Shown here one piece after another: positions 36,496 through 46,513 of a DNA stretch of 64,000 nucleotides. A program made the position numbers and the translations under genes. This stretch comes from Brevundimonas sp. (GTDB lineage Bacteria; Pseudomonadota; Alphaproteobacteria; Caulobacterales; Caulobacteraceae). Position 1 is the stretch's first letter. Every line of letters starts with the position of its first letter. The notes under the pieces were generated by a model, which saw nothing but the letters and a program-made list of their open reading frames with translations, was not told the origin of the DNA and made no database searches. The DNA is taken from assembly GCA_027531145.1 (NCBI GenBank), contig JAPZRF010000008.1, forward strand, positions 186,001-250,000, in the 5' to 3' direction.

Positions 36496-37769
36496 TGCAG
36501 CTTGAGCCGCCCGGTGACGCGCCGGTGCAGCAGCCGTGACAGGGCCAGCAGGCCGGTGCGGCGGATGCCGATGATGGCGCGGTGGTGGTCCAGATGCAGG
36601 GCCATGTAGGCCCATTTGGCCAGCAGGCCCTCGATCAGGAAAGACGGGCCGATCAGGTTGCCCATCAGCGACCCGACGCCGCCCCGGTCGCCCAGCGAGA
36701 CCAGCGAGCCGCGGTCACGGTAAACGAACGGGCCGGGGTCCCGGTTCGGGTGCGCAAGGACGCGGGCCAGCCACGCCGCCTGCTGCGCCGCCGCCTGGGC
36801 GCGGGCCGGCACGGGACGGCCGCCTGGGCCGGGCGCCTCGGCGCAGTCGCCCAGCGCATAGACGTCCGGGGCCGAGGTGCGCAGCCGCTCATCTACGACG
36901 AACTGGTTGAGCCGCCCGACCTCAAGCCCGAGGCGGGCATTTTCCGGCGGAGCCTTGACCCCGGCGGCCCAGACCACAAGGTCGGCGGGAACCGGCCCGA
37001 CGGCGGTGTCGAGGCCGTCCGCCCGCACCCGCTCGACGGCGGCGCCCGTCAGCACCTTGACCCCGCGCGCGGCCAGCGTCCGGTGGGCCTTGCCGGCCGC
37101 GGCGTCCGGCAGGCCGCCGAGGATGCGGGGTCCGGCCTCCACGAGGGTGACGTCAAGCGCGAAGTGCTGGTCCTCGGTCAGGCCGGCCGAGAGTTCCGCG
37201 TGGCCCTCCAGCAACTCGGTCGAGAGCTCGACGCCCGTGGCGCCCGCCCCGACGATGGCAATCCTCAGCACCCGCTGGTCCGAATGGGCGGCGGCGAGAA
37301 ACGCGGCTGTCAGGCGGGCGTTGAAGGCCTCGGCGTCGGCGACATCCTCAAGGCGGTGGGCATGCGCTTCGGCTCCGGGCGTGTCGAACAGATTGGCCCC
37401 GCTGCCCGTGGCCAGCACGAGGACGCCGTACGGCAGGGTGCGGCGGCCGACCAGCTCCGCACCATCGGCGTCGTGGATCGGGGCGAGGGTCAGGGTGCGG
37501 GCGGCGAGGTCCAGGGACTGGAGGTCGCCGAAGTCAAAGCTGAAGTGATTGCGCCGGGCCAGCAGCGGGTAGGACAGCCCCTCCTGGTGCGAGTCCAGCG
37601 ACCCGGCCGCCACCTCGTGCAGGCTCGGCTTCCACAGGTGAAAGATCGAGCGATCGATCAGGCGAATTCGCCGCCGGCCCTCGTGGCGGCCCAGTCGGCG
37701 ACCGAGACGCGCGGCCAGTTCAAGCCCTCCCGCGCCGCCCCCCACGATGGTGATGTTGTCGTGGGGCAC
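36492..37769 (-). CDS. type II NADH:quinone oxidoreductase-like FAD protein
   Basis: 425 residues of a two-dinucleotide-fold flavoprotein. The FAD-binding motif ITIVGGGAGGLELA opens the protein, and the NADH motif IAIVGAGATGVELS lies in the middle. VYALGDCAE is the FAD ribityl site. The C terminus is amphipathic, as expected for membrane-associated NDH-2, which passes electrons to quinone without pumping protons. The GTG start at 37769 has a strong AAGGAG ribosome site. It follows the alpha/beta hydrolase gene by 24 bases. Confidence 0.88.
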   Translation of the reverse strand: MPHDNITIVGGGAGGLELAARLGRRLGRHEGRRRIRLIDRSIFHLWKPSLHEVAAGSLDSHQEGLSYPLLARRNHFSFDFGDLQSLDLAARTLTLAPIHDADGAELVGRRTLPYGVLVLATGSGANLFDTPGAEAHAHRLEDVADAEAFNARLTAAFLAAAHSDQRVLRIAIVGAGATGVELSTELLEGHAELSAGLTEDQHFALDVTLVEAGPRILGGLPDAAAGKAHRTLAARGVKVLTGAAVERVRADGLDTAVGPVPADLVVWAAGVKAPPENARLGLEVGRLNQFVVDERLRTSAPDVYALGDCAEAPGPGGRPVPARAQAAAQQAAWLARVLAHPNRDPGPFVYRDRGSLVSLGDRGGVGSLMGNLIGPSFLIEGLLAKWAYMALHLDHHRAIIGIRRTGLLALSRLLHRRVTGRLKLH

Positions 37770-37793
37770 GCGGTACTCCTTCGTCGCAGGGGC

Positions 37794-38444
37794 TCAGGCC
37801 GGATTGGCTTCCAGCCGCTTGTCGAGATAGGCACCGACGCGACGGTCGACGGCTTCGATATGGTCCTGCCAGAAGTGGCTGGCACCGTCCTCGAGGTCAT
37901 AGTCGATGACGATGCCCTTCTGGGCGCGCAGCTTGTTGACCACGCGCTCGACCTCGACCGGCGGCACGATGGTGTCGGCCGTGCCGTGCAGGAACAGGCC
38001 CGAGGCGGGGCAGGGTGCCAGGAAGCTGAAGTCGTACATGTTCGACGGCGGCGACACCGAGATGAAACCGTCGGTCTCGGGGCGGCGCATCAGCAGTTGC
38101 ATGCCGATGTAGGCACCGAACTGGTAGCCGGCGACCCAGGTCTGGCTGGCGGCCGGGTTCTGGGCCTGCAGCCAGTCCAGCGCCGTGGCCGCATCGGCCA
38201 GTTCGCCGATGCCCGAATCGAACTCGCCCTGGGACTTGCCGACGCCGCGGCTGTTGTAGCGCAGGGTGGCGAAGCCTCGCTTGACGAACAGCTGGTAGAG
38301 GGTGACCGCCACCGGGTTGTTCATGTGCCCGCCCGCCTTGGGGTGCGGATGCAGGATCAGGGCGATCGGGGCGTTGGGACGCTTGCCGGGGGAATAGCGG
38401 CCCTCGATGCGACCGGAGGCGCCGGGCAGGATGACTTCAGGCAT
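37794..38444 (-). CDS. alpha/beta hydrolase-fold protein with atypical nucleophile elbow
   Basis: 216 residues starting MPEVILPGASGRIEGRY. The fold is clear: LILHPHPKAGGHMNN oxyanion region, a VAGYQFGAYIGMQLL elbow, HGTADTIVPP with the acid, and GASHFW with the histidine. Relatives, as I remember them, have GFSFGA at the elbow; here the nucleophile serine is replaced by glutamine. The codon is CAG and unambiguous. The protein may be non-catalytic or use another residue. The start at 38444 is chosen because homology begins there; the upstream frame runs into the iscR promoter. Confidence 0.82.
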   Translation of the reverse strand: MPEVILPGASGRIEGRYSPGKRPNAPIALILHPHPKAGGHMNNPVAVTLYQLFVKRGFATLRYNSRGVGKSQGEFDSGIGELADAATALDWLQAQNPAASQTWVAGYQFGAYIGMQLLMRRPETDGFISVSPPSNMYDFSFLAPCPASGLFLHGTADTIVPPVEVERVVNKLRAQKGIVIDYDLEDGASHFWQDHIEAVDRRVGAYLDKRLEANPA

Positions 38445-38493
38445 GGGCGGGCGGAAATCCTGTTCAATCTCGGCCGAACGGCCCGGAGAATAC

Positions 38494-38522
38494 TTGACCG
38501 CAGGGGTGGGACTTTCTAAGTC
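38494..38522 (+). promoter_or_regulatory. sigma-70-like promoter of the iscR-suf operon
   Basis: TTGACC (38494-38499) and TAAGTC (38517-38522) are separated by 17 bases, about 80 bases upstream of the iscR ATG. The -10 box lies inside a palindrome. This is pattern evidence only. Confidence 0.5.
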
Positions 38523-38524
38523 CC
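38508..38524. promoter_or_regulatory. candidate IscR operator (GGGACTT-TCT-AAGTCCC)
   Basis: A perfect 7-bp inverted repeat with a 3-base centre overlaps the -10 box of the predicted iscR promoter. Rrf2/IscR dimers bind palindromes at promoter cores and usually repress their own operon when they carry a cluster. No experimental motif was available to compare against, so the assignment rests on position and symmetry. Confidence 0.5.
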
Positions 38525-38602
38525 GGCTGCGCACCGGCCTCCGGTCCGAAGCCGGGGGCCATAGCAGACCGCTTCGCCCAGCGCACGGATTTTGAGGTCA
38601 TC

Positions 38603-39079
38603 ATGCGTCTGTCGACCAAGGGAAGGTACGCCGTGATGGCCATGGCCGACCTGGCCCGTCATGCGCGCGTGCCCGGTGGCGGCGAGCGGGCGGTGTCGCT
38701 CGCCGAGATCGCGTCGCGGCAGGAAATCTCTCTCAGCTACCTTGAGCAGCTTTTTGCGCGGCTGCGCAAGGCCGGGCTGGTGCGCAGCGTACGCGGCCCC
38801 GGCGGCGGCTACCGGCTGGCCCGCGCGGCGGGAACCACCATGGTGTCCGAGATCGTGCTGGCGGTGGACGAGCCGATCCGCGCCACCCGCTGCGAGGCCC
38901 ACGCCTCGCCGCGCGGCTGCATGCTCAGCGGCGAACGCTGCATCACCCACAATCTATGGGAAGACCTCGGCGACGAGATCCACCGCTACCTGTCCAGCGT
39001 TTCGCTGGAGGATGTGATCGAGCGCCGCACGCGTCGGGCCCCGGCGTCGCCGCTCCTGACCGCGGAGGCGGCGGCATGA
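38603..39079 (+). CDS. iscR: Rrf2-family regulator, IscR-like, with cluster-binding cysteines
   Basis: 158 residues. The winged helix begins MRLSTKGRYAVMAMADLA. The recognition region contains LSYLEQLFARLRKAGLVRSVRG. Three cysteines (97, 106, 113) and His116 form the probable 2Fe-2S site, spaced C-x8-C-x6-C; E. coli IscR has the tighter C-x5-C-x5-C. It heads the suf operon and most likely senses Fe-S status and represses the operon. Its stop overlaps the start of the cysteine desulfurase gene (ATGA). Confidence 0.9.
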   Translation: MRLSTKGRYAVMAMADLARHARVPGGGERAVSLAEIASRQEISLSYLEQLFARLRKAGLVRSVRGPGGGYRLARAAGTTMVSEIVLAVDEPIRATRCEAHASPRGCMLSGERCITHNLWEDLGDEIHRYLSSVSLEDVIERRTRRAPASPLLTAEAAA

Positions 39080-40212
39080 AAGTCTATCTGGATTACAATG
39101 CCACTGCCCTGGTGCGCCCCGAGGTGCGGGCCGCGGTGCTCGACGCGATCGACGAGGGCGGCAACCCCAACGCTGTCCACGCCCTCGGCCGGCGCGCCCG
39201 AGCGCGAGTCGAGACCGCCCGGGCCCAGGTGGCGGCGCTGGTCGGGGCCGACCCGACGGCGGTGATCTTCTCGTCCGGGGGGACCGAGTCCAACGCCCAG
39301 GGTCTGGCCAGCGCCCTGGCGGCCGGCTGTGAGCGGGTCATCGTGTCCGCCACCGAACACCCCTGCGTCGCCGAGGCCGCCGCCGTATGCGGCCGCCCGG
39401 TCGAGGTGCTGCCGGTGGACGGCCACGGCGTGGTCGACCTGGACTGGCTGGAGGCAGCACTGGCGCGGCCGGGCCGGGCCTTCGTGGCCCTGCATCACGC
39501 CAACAACGAGAGCGGCGCGATCCAGCCGGTCGAGGCCGCCGCAGCCCTTGTCGGCGCCGCCGAAGGCTGGCTGCATGTCGACGCCATCCAGTCGGCCGGC
39601 AAGGTCCCGGTCGACATCGGCGCGGTCCAGGCAGACAGCCTGACCCTGTCGGGCCACAAGCTCGGCGGGCTGCAGGGCGTGGGTGCCTTGGTGCTGGGCC
39701 CCGGCCGCTCGGCGGTGCGGATCGTCCATGGCTCGGGCCAGGAGCGCGGCCTGCGCGCCGGCACCGAGAATACGCCGGGCATCGTCGGTTTTGGCGTGGC
39801 GGCGACCTGCGCCGCCCGCGATCTGGCCGCCCATGGCGACCAGGCGGCCTGGCGCGACGCTGCGGCTTCCCGGGTCAAGGCCGCCGGTGCCACGGTCATC
39901 GCCGAGGGCGCGCCGCGCCTGCCCAACACCCTGTTCCTGGCCGTCGCCGACTGGGAGAGCCCGCAGCAGCTGATCGCGCTGGATCTGGCCGGCATCATGA
40001 TCTCGGCCGGCTCGGCCTGCAGCTCCGGCAAGACGAAGCCGTCGAAGACGGTGCTGGCCATGGGGCTGGCGCCGCTGGCCACCGGGGTCGCGCGCGTCTC
40101 GGGCGGCTGGGGCACCACCGCAGACGATTGGTCGCGCTTCGCCGAGGCGTGGGCGACCACATATGAGAAGCACCGCGTGCGGATCGCGCAGCGCTCGAAG
40201 GAACTGGCGTAA
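39076..40212 (+). CDS. cysteine desulfurase (NifS/IscS group)
   Basis: 378 residues of a class V PLP enzyme. The N terminus [15 protein letters not shown] is IscS-type, the PLP lysine is in LSGHKLGG (Lys195), and the catalytic cysteine is in [12 protein letters not shown] (Cys315), on a long mobile loop typical of group I. It removes sulfur from cysteine for Fe-S clusters and thiolation. A second, group II desulfurase (sufS) is in the same operon. It overlaps iscR by four bases and precedes sufB by two. Confidence 0.93.
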   Translation: MKVYLDYNATALVRPEVRAAVLDAIDEGGNPNAVHALGRRARARVETARAQVAALVGADPTAVIFSSGGTESNAQGLASALAAGCERVIVSATEHPCVAEAAAVCGRPVEVLPVDGHGVVDLDWLEAALARPGRAFVALHHANNESGAIQPVEAAAALVGAAEGWLHVDAIQSAGKVPVDIGAVQADSLTLSGHKLGGLQGVGALVLGPGRSAVRIVHGSGQERGLRAGTENTPGIVGFGVAATCAARDLAAHGDQAAWRDAAASRVKAAGATVIAEGAPRLPNTLFLAVADWESPQQLIALDLAGIMISAGSACSSGKTKPSKTVLAMGLAPLATGVARVSGGWGTTADDWSRFAEAWATTYEKHRVRIAQRSKELA

Positions 40213-40214
40213 GC

Positions 40215-41677
<1,463 letters not shown>

Positions 41678-41681
<4 letters not shown>

Positions 41682-42232
41682 GCGTCGTACGAGCCTCCCT
41701 CTACTTGGTTGGGCTGGCGTCTCTTGGCGCTTGCGGCCAATCATCTGACGCGTGTGTTCCGGTGCCGACGGCGGCTAGTTTCGAGATGTCAGGATCCGCG
41801 TCGAATGACACGGCAGCCATGGCGTTTGAACGAGCTTCCGCCTGCGTTCATGCAAAGGCTTACGAGTTTGCGCGTTCAGACGACCTTGAAATAGCCCGAG
41901 ACGCCGTCATGGCTGCTTGTCGGCTTCAGGTCCAACACGCTCAGGCTGCTGCCTACTCCTCCGCTGTTATGTCCGGCATTTCTGCGCCACCACCCCCGGG
42001 CTTCACTTTGCAAGCTCCACCCTGCGAAAGCGGAGAGGACGAGTGCAAGCCTTGGGAACGAAACTGGGGCGAGAACGCCCCGCTGGTCGGGACAGTCGTT
42101 GGGCCTGATGGCCGTTCGGCAAGTCCGCAACACCAAACCGGGTCAGTCCTATCAGCGCGGGTGCTGCAGGACCTCGTCAATCTTGCTGCCCTTCGTTTGA
42201 CCGAGGCGCAGTTGAACAACTGCAAAGTCTGA
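41678..42232 (+). CDS. predicted lipoprotein inserted in the suf operon (lower GC)
   Basis: 184 residues from the GTG at 41678 that overlaps the sufB stop. It has a lipoprotein leader: a short hydrophobic stretch ending in the lipobox LGAC, so the mature protein would begin at Cys19. The remainder has several more cysteines and matches nothing I recognise. Base counts over four 60-base lines (41701-41940) give 53-62% GC, against about 70-73% in sampled lines of sufB and sufC. That suggests recent acquisition. Its stop is two bases from the sufC start, so the operon stays in register. Confidence 0.7.
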
Positions 42233-42234
42233 CC

Positions 42235-42984
42235 ATGCTCTCCATCTCCAATCTCCACGTCTCTGTCGACGACACCCCCATCCTCAAGGGCCTGACGCTC
42301 GACGTTCCGGCGGGCGAGGTGCACGCCATCATGGGGCCCAACGGGGCCGGCAAGTCGACGCTGGGCTACGCCGTGGCCGGGCGGCCCGGCTATGAGGTGA
42401 CCGAAGGCACCGTGACCTGGCGCGGCGAGGACCTGCTGGCGCTGGAGCCGGCCGAGCGGGCCGCGGCGGGCGTGTTCCTGTCGTTCCAGTATCCGCTGGA
42501 GATCCCCGGCGTGCCGGCCATGACCTTCATCCGCACGGCCCTGAACGCCCAGCGCCGGGCGCGCGGCGAGGACGAGGTGTCGGTCCCGGATTTCCTCAAG
42601 CGCGTGCGCGAGGCGGCGAAGGCCCTGAAGATGGACCTCGACATGCTGAAGCGGCCCCTGAACGTGGGCTTCTCCGGCGGCGAGAAGAAGCGGATGGAGA
42701 TCCTGCAGATGGCCCTGCTGGAGCCGTCGCTGCTGATCCTCGACGAGACGGATTCCGGTCTGGACATCGACGCCCTGCGCATCGTCGCCGACGGGGTCAA
42801 CGCGCTGCGCTCACAGGACCGGGCCCTGCTGGTTATCACCCACTATCAGCGGCTGCTCGACTACATCAGACCGGACCGGGTGCATGTGCTGGCCAATGGC
42901 CGCATCGTCGCCTCGGGCGGCCCCGAGCTGGCGCTGGAGCTGGAGGCGGAGGGCTACGACAAGTTCCTTCCGGCGGCGGCGTGA
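42235..42984 (+). CDS. sufC: Fe-S cluster assembly ATPase SufC
   Basis: 249 residues of an ABC ATPase: Walker A GPNGAGKSTL, Q-loop FLSFQYPLEIPGV, ABC signature FSGGEKKR, and Walker B LLILDETDSGLD. Unlike transporter ATPases, it is soluble and drives conformational change of the SufB-SufD complex. The ATG is two bases after the inserted lipoprotein gene; sufD starts at a GTG overlapping its stop. Confidence 0.96.
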   Translation: MLSISNLHVSVDDTPILKGLTLDVPAGEVHAIMGPNGAGKSTLGYAVAGRPGYEVTEGTVTWRGEDLLALEPAERAAAGVFLSFQYPLEIPGVPAMTFIRTALNAQRRARGEDEVSVPDFLKRVREAAKALKMDLDMLKRPLNVGFSGGEKKRMEILQMALLEPSLLILDETDSGLDIDALRIVADGVNALRSQDRALLVITHYQRLLDYIRPDRVHVLANGRIVASGGPELALELEAEGYDKFLPAAA

Positions 42985-43991
42985 GCGCCCTGATCGACCT
43001 CCGAGATCCCTCGTCCTTCCCGTCGCGGCGGGAGGAGGTCTGGAAGTACACCGACGTTCGCCGTCTGCTGCGCGAGGCACCGCCGCCGTCGCCAGCCGGC
43101 GATGCGGCGCCGGGTGGGCCTTTCGCGAGCCTCGGCGGCGAAGAGGTGGCCGTCGTCAATGGTCGCGGCGCGGATCGGATCGTTGTGACGGGCGAGGCCA
43201 CGCGCCGTCTGCGCTTCGTCTCGACCAGCGACGGCACGGGCCACCAGGCCACGGTGGCGATCGAGGTCGCGCCCGGAGCCTCGCTGCTGCTGCTGGAGAG
43301 CCACGAAGGGCAGGCCGCCGGCTATGTCGCCAATGCCCGGCTGACGATCACGCTTGGCGAGGGGGCGATCTGTACGCGTCTGGTGCTGGGCGAGGACGCG
43401 GCGGACGCTCTGTCGTTTGTGCGGACCGAGGTGGCGCTGGCCCCCGGCGCGACCTTCCACCAGACGACCGTGACCACCGGGGCGAAGCTGCAGCGCTTCG
43501 AGACGCATGTGCGGCATCCGGGGCAGGGTGCCTCGGTGCAGCTGGACGGGCTCTACGCCCTGACCGGCGAGCGCCACGCCGACCTGACCAGCGTGGTCAC
43601 CCACGCCGGTCGCGACGGCCTCACCAGCCAGCTGACCAAGGGGTCCGTGCGCGATACCGCCCGTGGCGTCTTCCAGGGCAAGATCGTGGTCGAGCGCGGG
43701 GCCGACGGCACCGACGCCCGCATGGGCCATCACGCCCTGATCCTCTCGGAGCGCGGCGAGGTCGACGCCAAGCCCGAGCTGATCATCTACGCCGACGAGG
43801 TACAGTGCGCCCACGGCAACACCATCGGCGCGCTCGACGAGCAGGCGCTGTTCTACATGCAGTCGCGGGGCCTTCCGGCCGACGAGGCCCGGGCCCTGCT
43901 GACCCAGGCCTTCCTGATGGAGGTCGTCGACCGGATCGACCACGAGGGCACACGAGAGGTGGTGAGGGCATGGCTGACGGAACGGCTGTGA
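42981..43991 (+). CDS. sufD: Fe-S cluster assembly protein SufD
   Basis: 336 residues, shorter and less conserved than SufB. The N terminus RREEVWKYTDVRRLL is typical of SufD, and the beta-helix ends with ADEVQCAHGNTIGALDEQALFYMQSRGLP, which carries the conserved histidine used at the SufB-SufD interface. The GTG start overlaps the sufC stop by four bases. Its 3' end overlaps the sufS frame by 22 bases, just upstream of an inserted palindromic repeat. Confidence 0.94.
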   Translation: MSALIDLRDPSSFPSRREEVWKYTDVRRLLREAPPPSPAGDAAPGGPFASLGGEEVAVVNGRGADRIVVTGEATRRLRFVSTSDGTGHQATVAIEVAPGASLLLLESHEGQAAGYVANARLTITLGEGAICTRLVLGEDAADALSFVRTEVALAPGATFHQTTVTTGAKLQRFETHVRHPGQGASVQLDGLYALTGERHADLTSVVTHAGRDGLTSQLTKGSVRDTARGVFQGKIVVERGADGTDARMGHHALILSERGEVDAKPELIIYADEVQCAHGNTIGALDEQALFYMQSRGLPADEARALLTQAFLMEVVDRIDHEGTREVVRAWLTERL

Positions 43992-45349
43992 ACACGGCTG
44001 CCAGCGTTCCTCCCCCGCAGGGGGAGGGGGACCATGCGCAGCATGGTGGAGGGGGGAGTCCCTCGACGCTGGAGCTGCAGTCCCCCTCCATCCCTTCGGG
44101 GTCCCCCTCCCCCGCAAGCGGGGGAGGAGTGCCGGGCTTCGACCCGCTTCCCATCCGGGCCCAGTTCCCGATCCTGTCGCGGCAGGTGAACGGCCGGCCG
44201 CTGGTCTATCTCGACAACGCCGCCTCGGCGCAGAAGCCGCGGGCGGTGATCGACGCCCTGACGCGGGCGATGGAGGGCAGCTACGCCAACGTCCACCGCG
44301 GCCTGCACACCCTGGCCAACGAGACGACCGAGGCGTTCGAGGCGGCCCGCGCCTCGGTGGCGCGGTTCCTGAACGCCCCCGGCCCGGCCAACATCGTCTT
44401 CACCAAGGGCGGCACCGAGGCGGTCAATCTGGTGGCCCACGGTCTGGGCGCGCGCCTTCAGCCCGGCGACGAGATCGTCGTCAGCCAGATGGAGCACCAC
44501 TCCAACCTCGTGCCGTGGATGATGCTGCGCGAGAGCCGCGGTGCTGTGGTGCGGTTCGCGCCGGTGCTCCACGATGGCGCGCTGGACATGGCGGCGCTGA
44601 AGGCCCTGATCGGCCCGCGCACCCGCGTAGTGGCCCTCACCCACATGTCCAATGTGCTGGGCACGGTGAATCCGGTCGCGGAGATCGCCGCCCTCGCGCG
44701 CGCCGCCGGGGCCCGGACAGTGATCGACGGATGCCAGGGCGCGGTGCACTGCGTCCCCGACGTCCAGGCGCTGGGCTGCGACTTCTATGTGATCACCGGC
44801 CACAAGCTGTACGGCCCCACCGGCATCGGGGCCCTTTACGGGACCTCGGAGGCGCTGGAGGCCCTGCCGCCGTGGCAGGGCGGCGGCGAGATGATCGAGA
44901 CGGTGACGGAGGAGGGGGTGACCTACGCCCCGCCGCCGGCCCGGTTCGAAGCCGGCACCCCGCCGATCCTTGAGGCCATTGGCCTGGGGGCCGCACTGGA
45001 CTGGTTCGGACGCTTCGACCGGCATGCCGTCGCCGCGCACGAGCGGGCGCTCTACGACCATGCGCGCGAGCGGCTGTCCGGGCTGAACTGGCTGAAGGTG
45101 CTGGGCGAAGCGGAGGGGAAGGGGGCGATCCTGACCTTCACGGTCGAGGGGGCCCACGCCCACGACGTGGCCCAGATCATGGACCGCTACGGCGTGGCGG
45201 TCCGGGCCGGGCTGCACTGCGCCGAGCCCCTGGCGCGTCGGTTCGGCGTCGGTTCGAGCGCGCGCGCGTCCTTCGCCCTATATAACACCCTGGAGGAGGC
45301 GGACGCCTTCGTCGACGCGCTGATCAAGGCGCGCAACTTCTTCGCCTGA
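43970..45349 (+). CDS. sufS: cysteine desulfurase SufS with repeat-derived N-terminal extension
   Basis: 459 residues as read from the ATG at 43970. The enzyme proper starts about residue 57 (FDPLPIRAQFPIL). PLP is bound by ITGHKLYGPTG (Lys279). The short-loop catalytic cysteine is in AGLHCAEPLARRFG (Cys417), the group II/SufS pattern, usually helped by SufE. Residues about 14-53 (PPPQGEGDH..., SPSTLELQS..., SPASGGG) are encoded by two inverted copies of a palindromic repeat and are not part of the normal family. A later start such as GTG 44129 is possible but has poor ribosome-site spacing. Confidence 0.92.
   Translation: MADGTAVNTAASVPPPQGEGDHAQHGGGGSPSTLELQSPSIPSGSPSPASGGGVPGFDPLPIRAQFPILSRQVNGRPLVYLDNAASAQKPRAVIDALTRAMEGSYANVHRGLHTLANETTEAFEAARASVARFLNAPGPANIVFTKGGTEAVNLVAHGLGARLQPGDEIVVSQMEHHSNLVPWMMLRESRGAVVRFAPVLHDGALDMAALKALIGPRTRVVALTHMSNVLGTVNPVAEIAALARAAGARTVIDGCQGAVHCVPDVQALGCDFYVITGHKLYGPTGIGALYGTSEALEALPPWQGGGEMIETVTEEGVTYAPPPARFEAGTPPILEAIGLGAALDWFGRFDRHAVAAHERALYDHARERLSGLNWLKVLGEAEGKGAILTFTVEGAHAHDVAQIMDRYGVAVRAGLHCAEPLARRFGVGSSARASFALYNTLEEADAFVDALIKARNFFA
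44009..44127. repeat. two inverted copies of the palindromic repeat within sufS
   Basis: Copy 2 (+) has hairpin CCTCCCCC-gca-GGGGGAGG (44009-44027), then GGG, then ACCATGC-gca-GCATGGT (44031-44047) and GGAGGGGGG. Copy 3 is the same unit on the minus strand, from the CCTCCCCCGC/GCGGGGGAGG hairpin (44106-44127) back to about 44080. Compared with copy 1 at 25789 the stem bases differ but covary. The pair lies between sufD and the sufS core and is read in frame. Confidence 0.75.
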
Positions 45350-45353
45350 GCTC

Positions 45354-45740
45354 ATGACCGACGCCATCACCGACAGCCCCGAGTTCGCCGACAGCTGGGA
45401 CGCGCCGCAGAAGAGCGCCCTGTCGGAAGGCGAGCTCGCGCGCCTGACCGACGAGATGATCACGGCGCTGAAGACCGTGTTCGATCCGGAGATCCCGGTC
45501 GACATCTACGAGCTCGGCCTGATCTATCGCGTGGATGTCTCGGACGACCGCGACGTGGTCATCGACATGACCTTGACCGCGCCGGGCTGTCCGGTGGCCG
45601 GCGAGATGCCGGGGTGGGTCGAGGCGGCGGTGCGCAAGATCGACGGCCTTGGCGACGTCCGCGTCAATCTGGTGTTTGATCCCCCGTGGGACGCCTCGAA
45701 GATGAGCGACGAGGCCAAGCTCGCGCTGAACATGTTCTGA
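45354..45740 (+). CDS. sufT: SufT/MIP18-family (DUF59) iron-sulfur maturation protein
   Basis: 128 residues: a variable N terminus, then the DUF59 core TVFDPEIPVDIYELGLIYRVD and MTLTAPGCPVAGEMPGWV with the conserved cysteine, ending LVFDPPWDASKMSDEAK. SufT proteins act in cluster delivery to clients and are typically encoded in suf operons of this type. It starts four bases after sufS and is followed by sufA. Confidence 0.92.
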   Translation: MTDAITDSPEFADSWDAPQKSALSEGELARLTDEMITALKTVFDPEIPVDIYELGLIYRVDVSDDRDVVIDMTLTAPGCPVAGEMPGWVEAAVRKIDGLGDVRVNLVFDPPWDASKMSDEAKLALNMF

Positions 45741-45757
45741 TCCGGAATCGCCCTTCC

Positions 45758-46147
45758 ATGTCCGAGCTCGCCACCACTCCTCGTCCGCGTCGTCCGCGCC
45801 CCAAGGTCGTGACCCTGACCGAGGCGGCGGCCAGCCGCGTGCGCGAGATCATGGAGGCGGCTGACAAGCCTTACGTCGGCCTCCGCGTCGGGGTGAAGAA
45901 CGGCGGCTGCGCCGGGCAGGAGTACACCCTCGCCTATGCCGAGGCGGTCGAGCCCTTCGACGAGGTGGTCGAGGACAAGGGCGTCACCGTCCTGATCGAA
46001 CCGAAGGCCGTGCTGTTCCTGATCGGCACGGAGATCGACTACGTCACCGACCGGCTGGCGTCGAAGTTCATGTTCCGCAATCCAAACCAGACCGACGCCT
46101 GCGGCTGCGGCGAGAGCGTCACCATCGTCCCGGCGACCGGGGCCTGA
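45758..46147 (+). CDS. sufA: A-type iron-sulfur carrier (SufA/HesB/IscA)
   Basis: 129 residues. The core begins VVTLTEAAASRVREIM and carries the three cysteines of the family: KNGGCAGQ and the C-terminal DACGCGES. It passes Fe-S clusters from the SufBCD scaffold to targets. The Arg/Pro-rich first 17 residues are variable. I set the start at the ATG 45758; the frame upstream overlaps sufT and is unlike the family. Confidence 0.93.
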   Translation: MSELATTPRPRRPRPKVVTLTEAAASRVREIMEAADKPYVGLRVGVKNGGCAGQEYTLAYAEAVEPFDEVVEDKGVTVLIEPKAVLFLIGTEIDYVTDRLASKFMFRNPNQTDACGCGESVTIVPATGA

Positions 46148-46150
46148 CCG

Positions 46151-46513
46151 ATGGCCTACGATCCGGACTTCGGGACCTGGGTCGAGGAACACTTCGCCGC
46201 GCTGGGACCGCTCACCATCAAGCGCATGTTCGGCGGGGCCGCAGTGTATGCCGACGGCCTGGTCTTTGCCCTGCTCGATGACGGCGTCGTCTGGCTCAAG
46301 GTGGACGATCTCAATGAGCCCGAGCTTCGCGCGGCCGGTGCCCTCCCTTTCACCTATCCCGGCAAGGACGGGCGGATGATGACCATGGCCTACTGGAGTC
46401 TGCCCGACACGGCGCTGGACGATCCGGACGAGGCGGTGCGCTGGGCGCGGGGTGCGATGGAGGCGGCGGTTCGTAAGGCGTCGAGGAAACCCCTCAGGCC
46501 TCGGAAGGGGTGA
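46151..46513 (+). CDS. TfoX N-terminal domain protein
   Basis: 120 residues comprising one TfoX_N domain: the SIKRMFGG-like LTIKRMFGGAAVYADGLVFALL, VWLKVDD, and FTYPGKDGRMMTMAYWSLP. Full TfoX/Sxy proteins regulate competence, but single-domain members in alphaproteobacteria have no known role. It begins three bases after sufA. Its end overlaps tail-to-tail with the plsC gene by 20 bases. Confidence 0.85.
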   Translation: MAYDPDFGTWVEEHFAALGPLTIKRMFGGAAVYADGLVFALLDDGVVWLKVDDLNEPELRAAGALPFTYPGKDGRMMTMAYWSLPDTALDDPDEAVRWARGAMEAAVRKASRKPLRPRKG

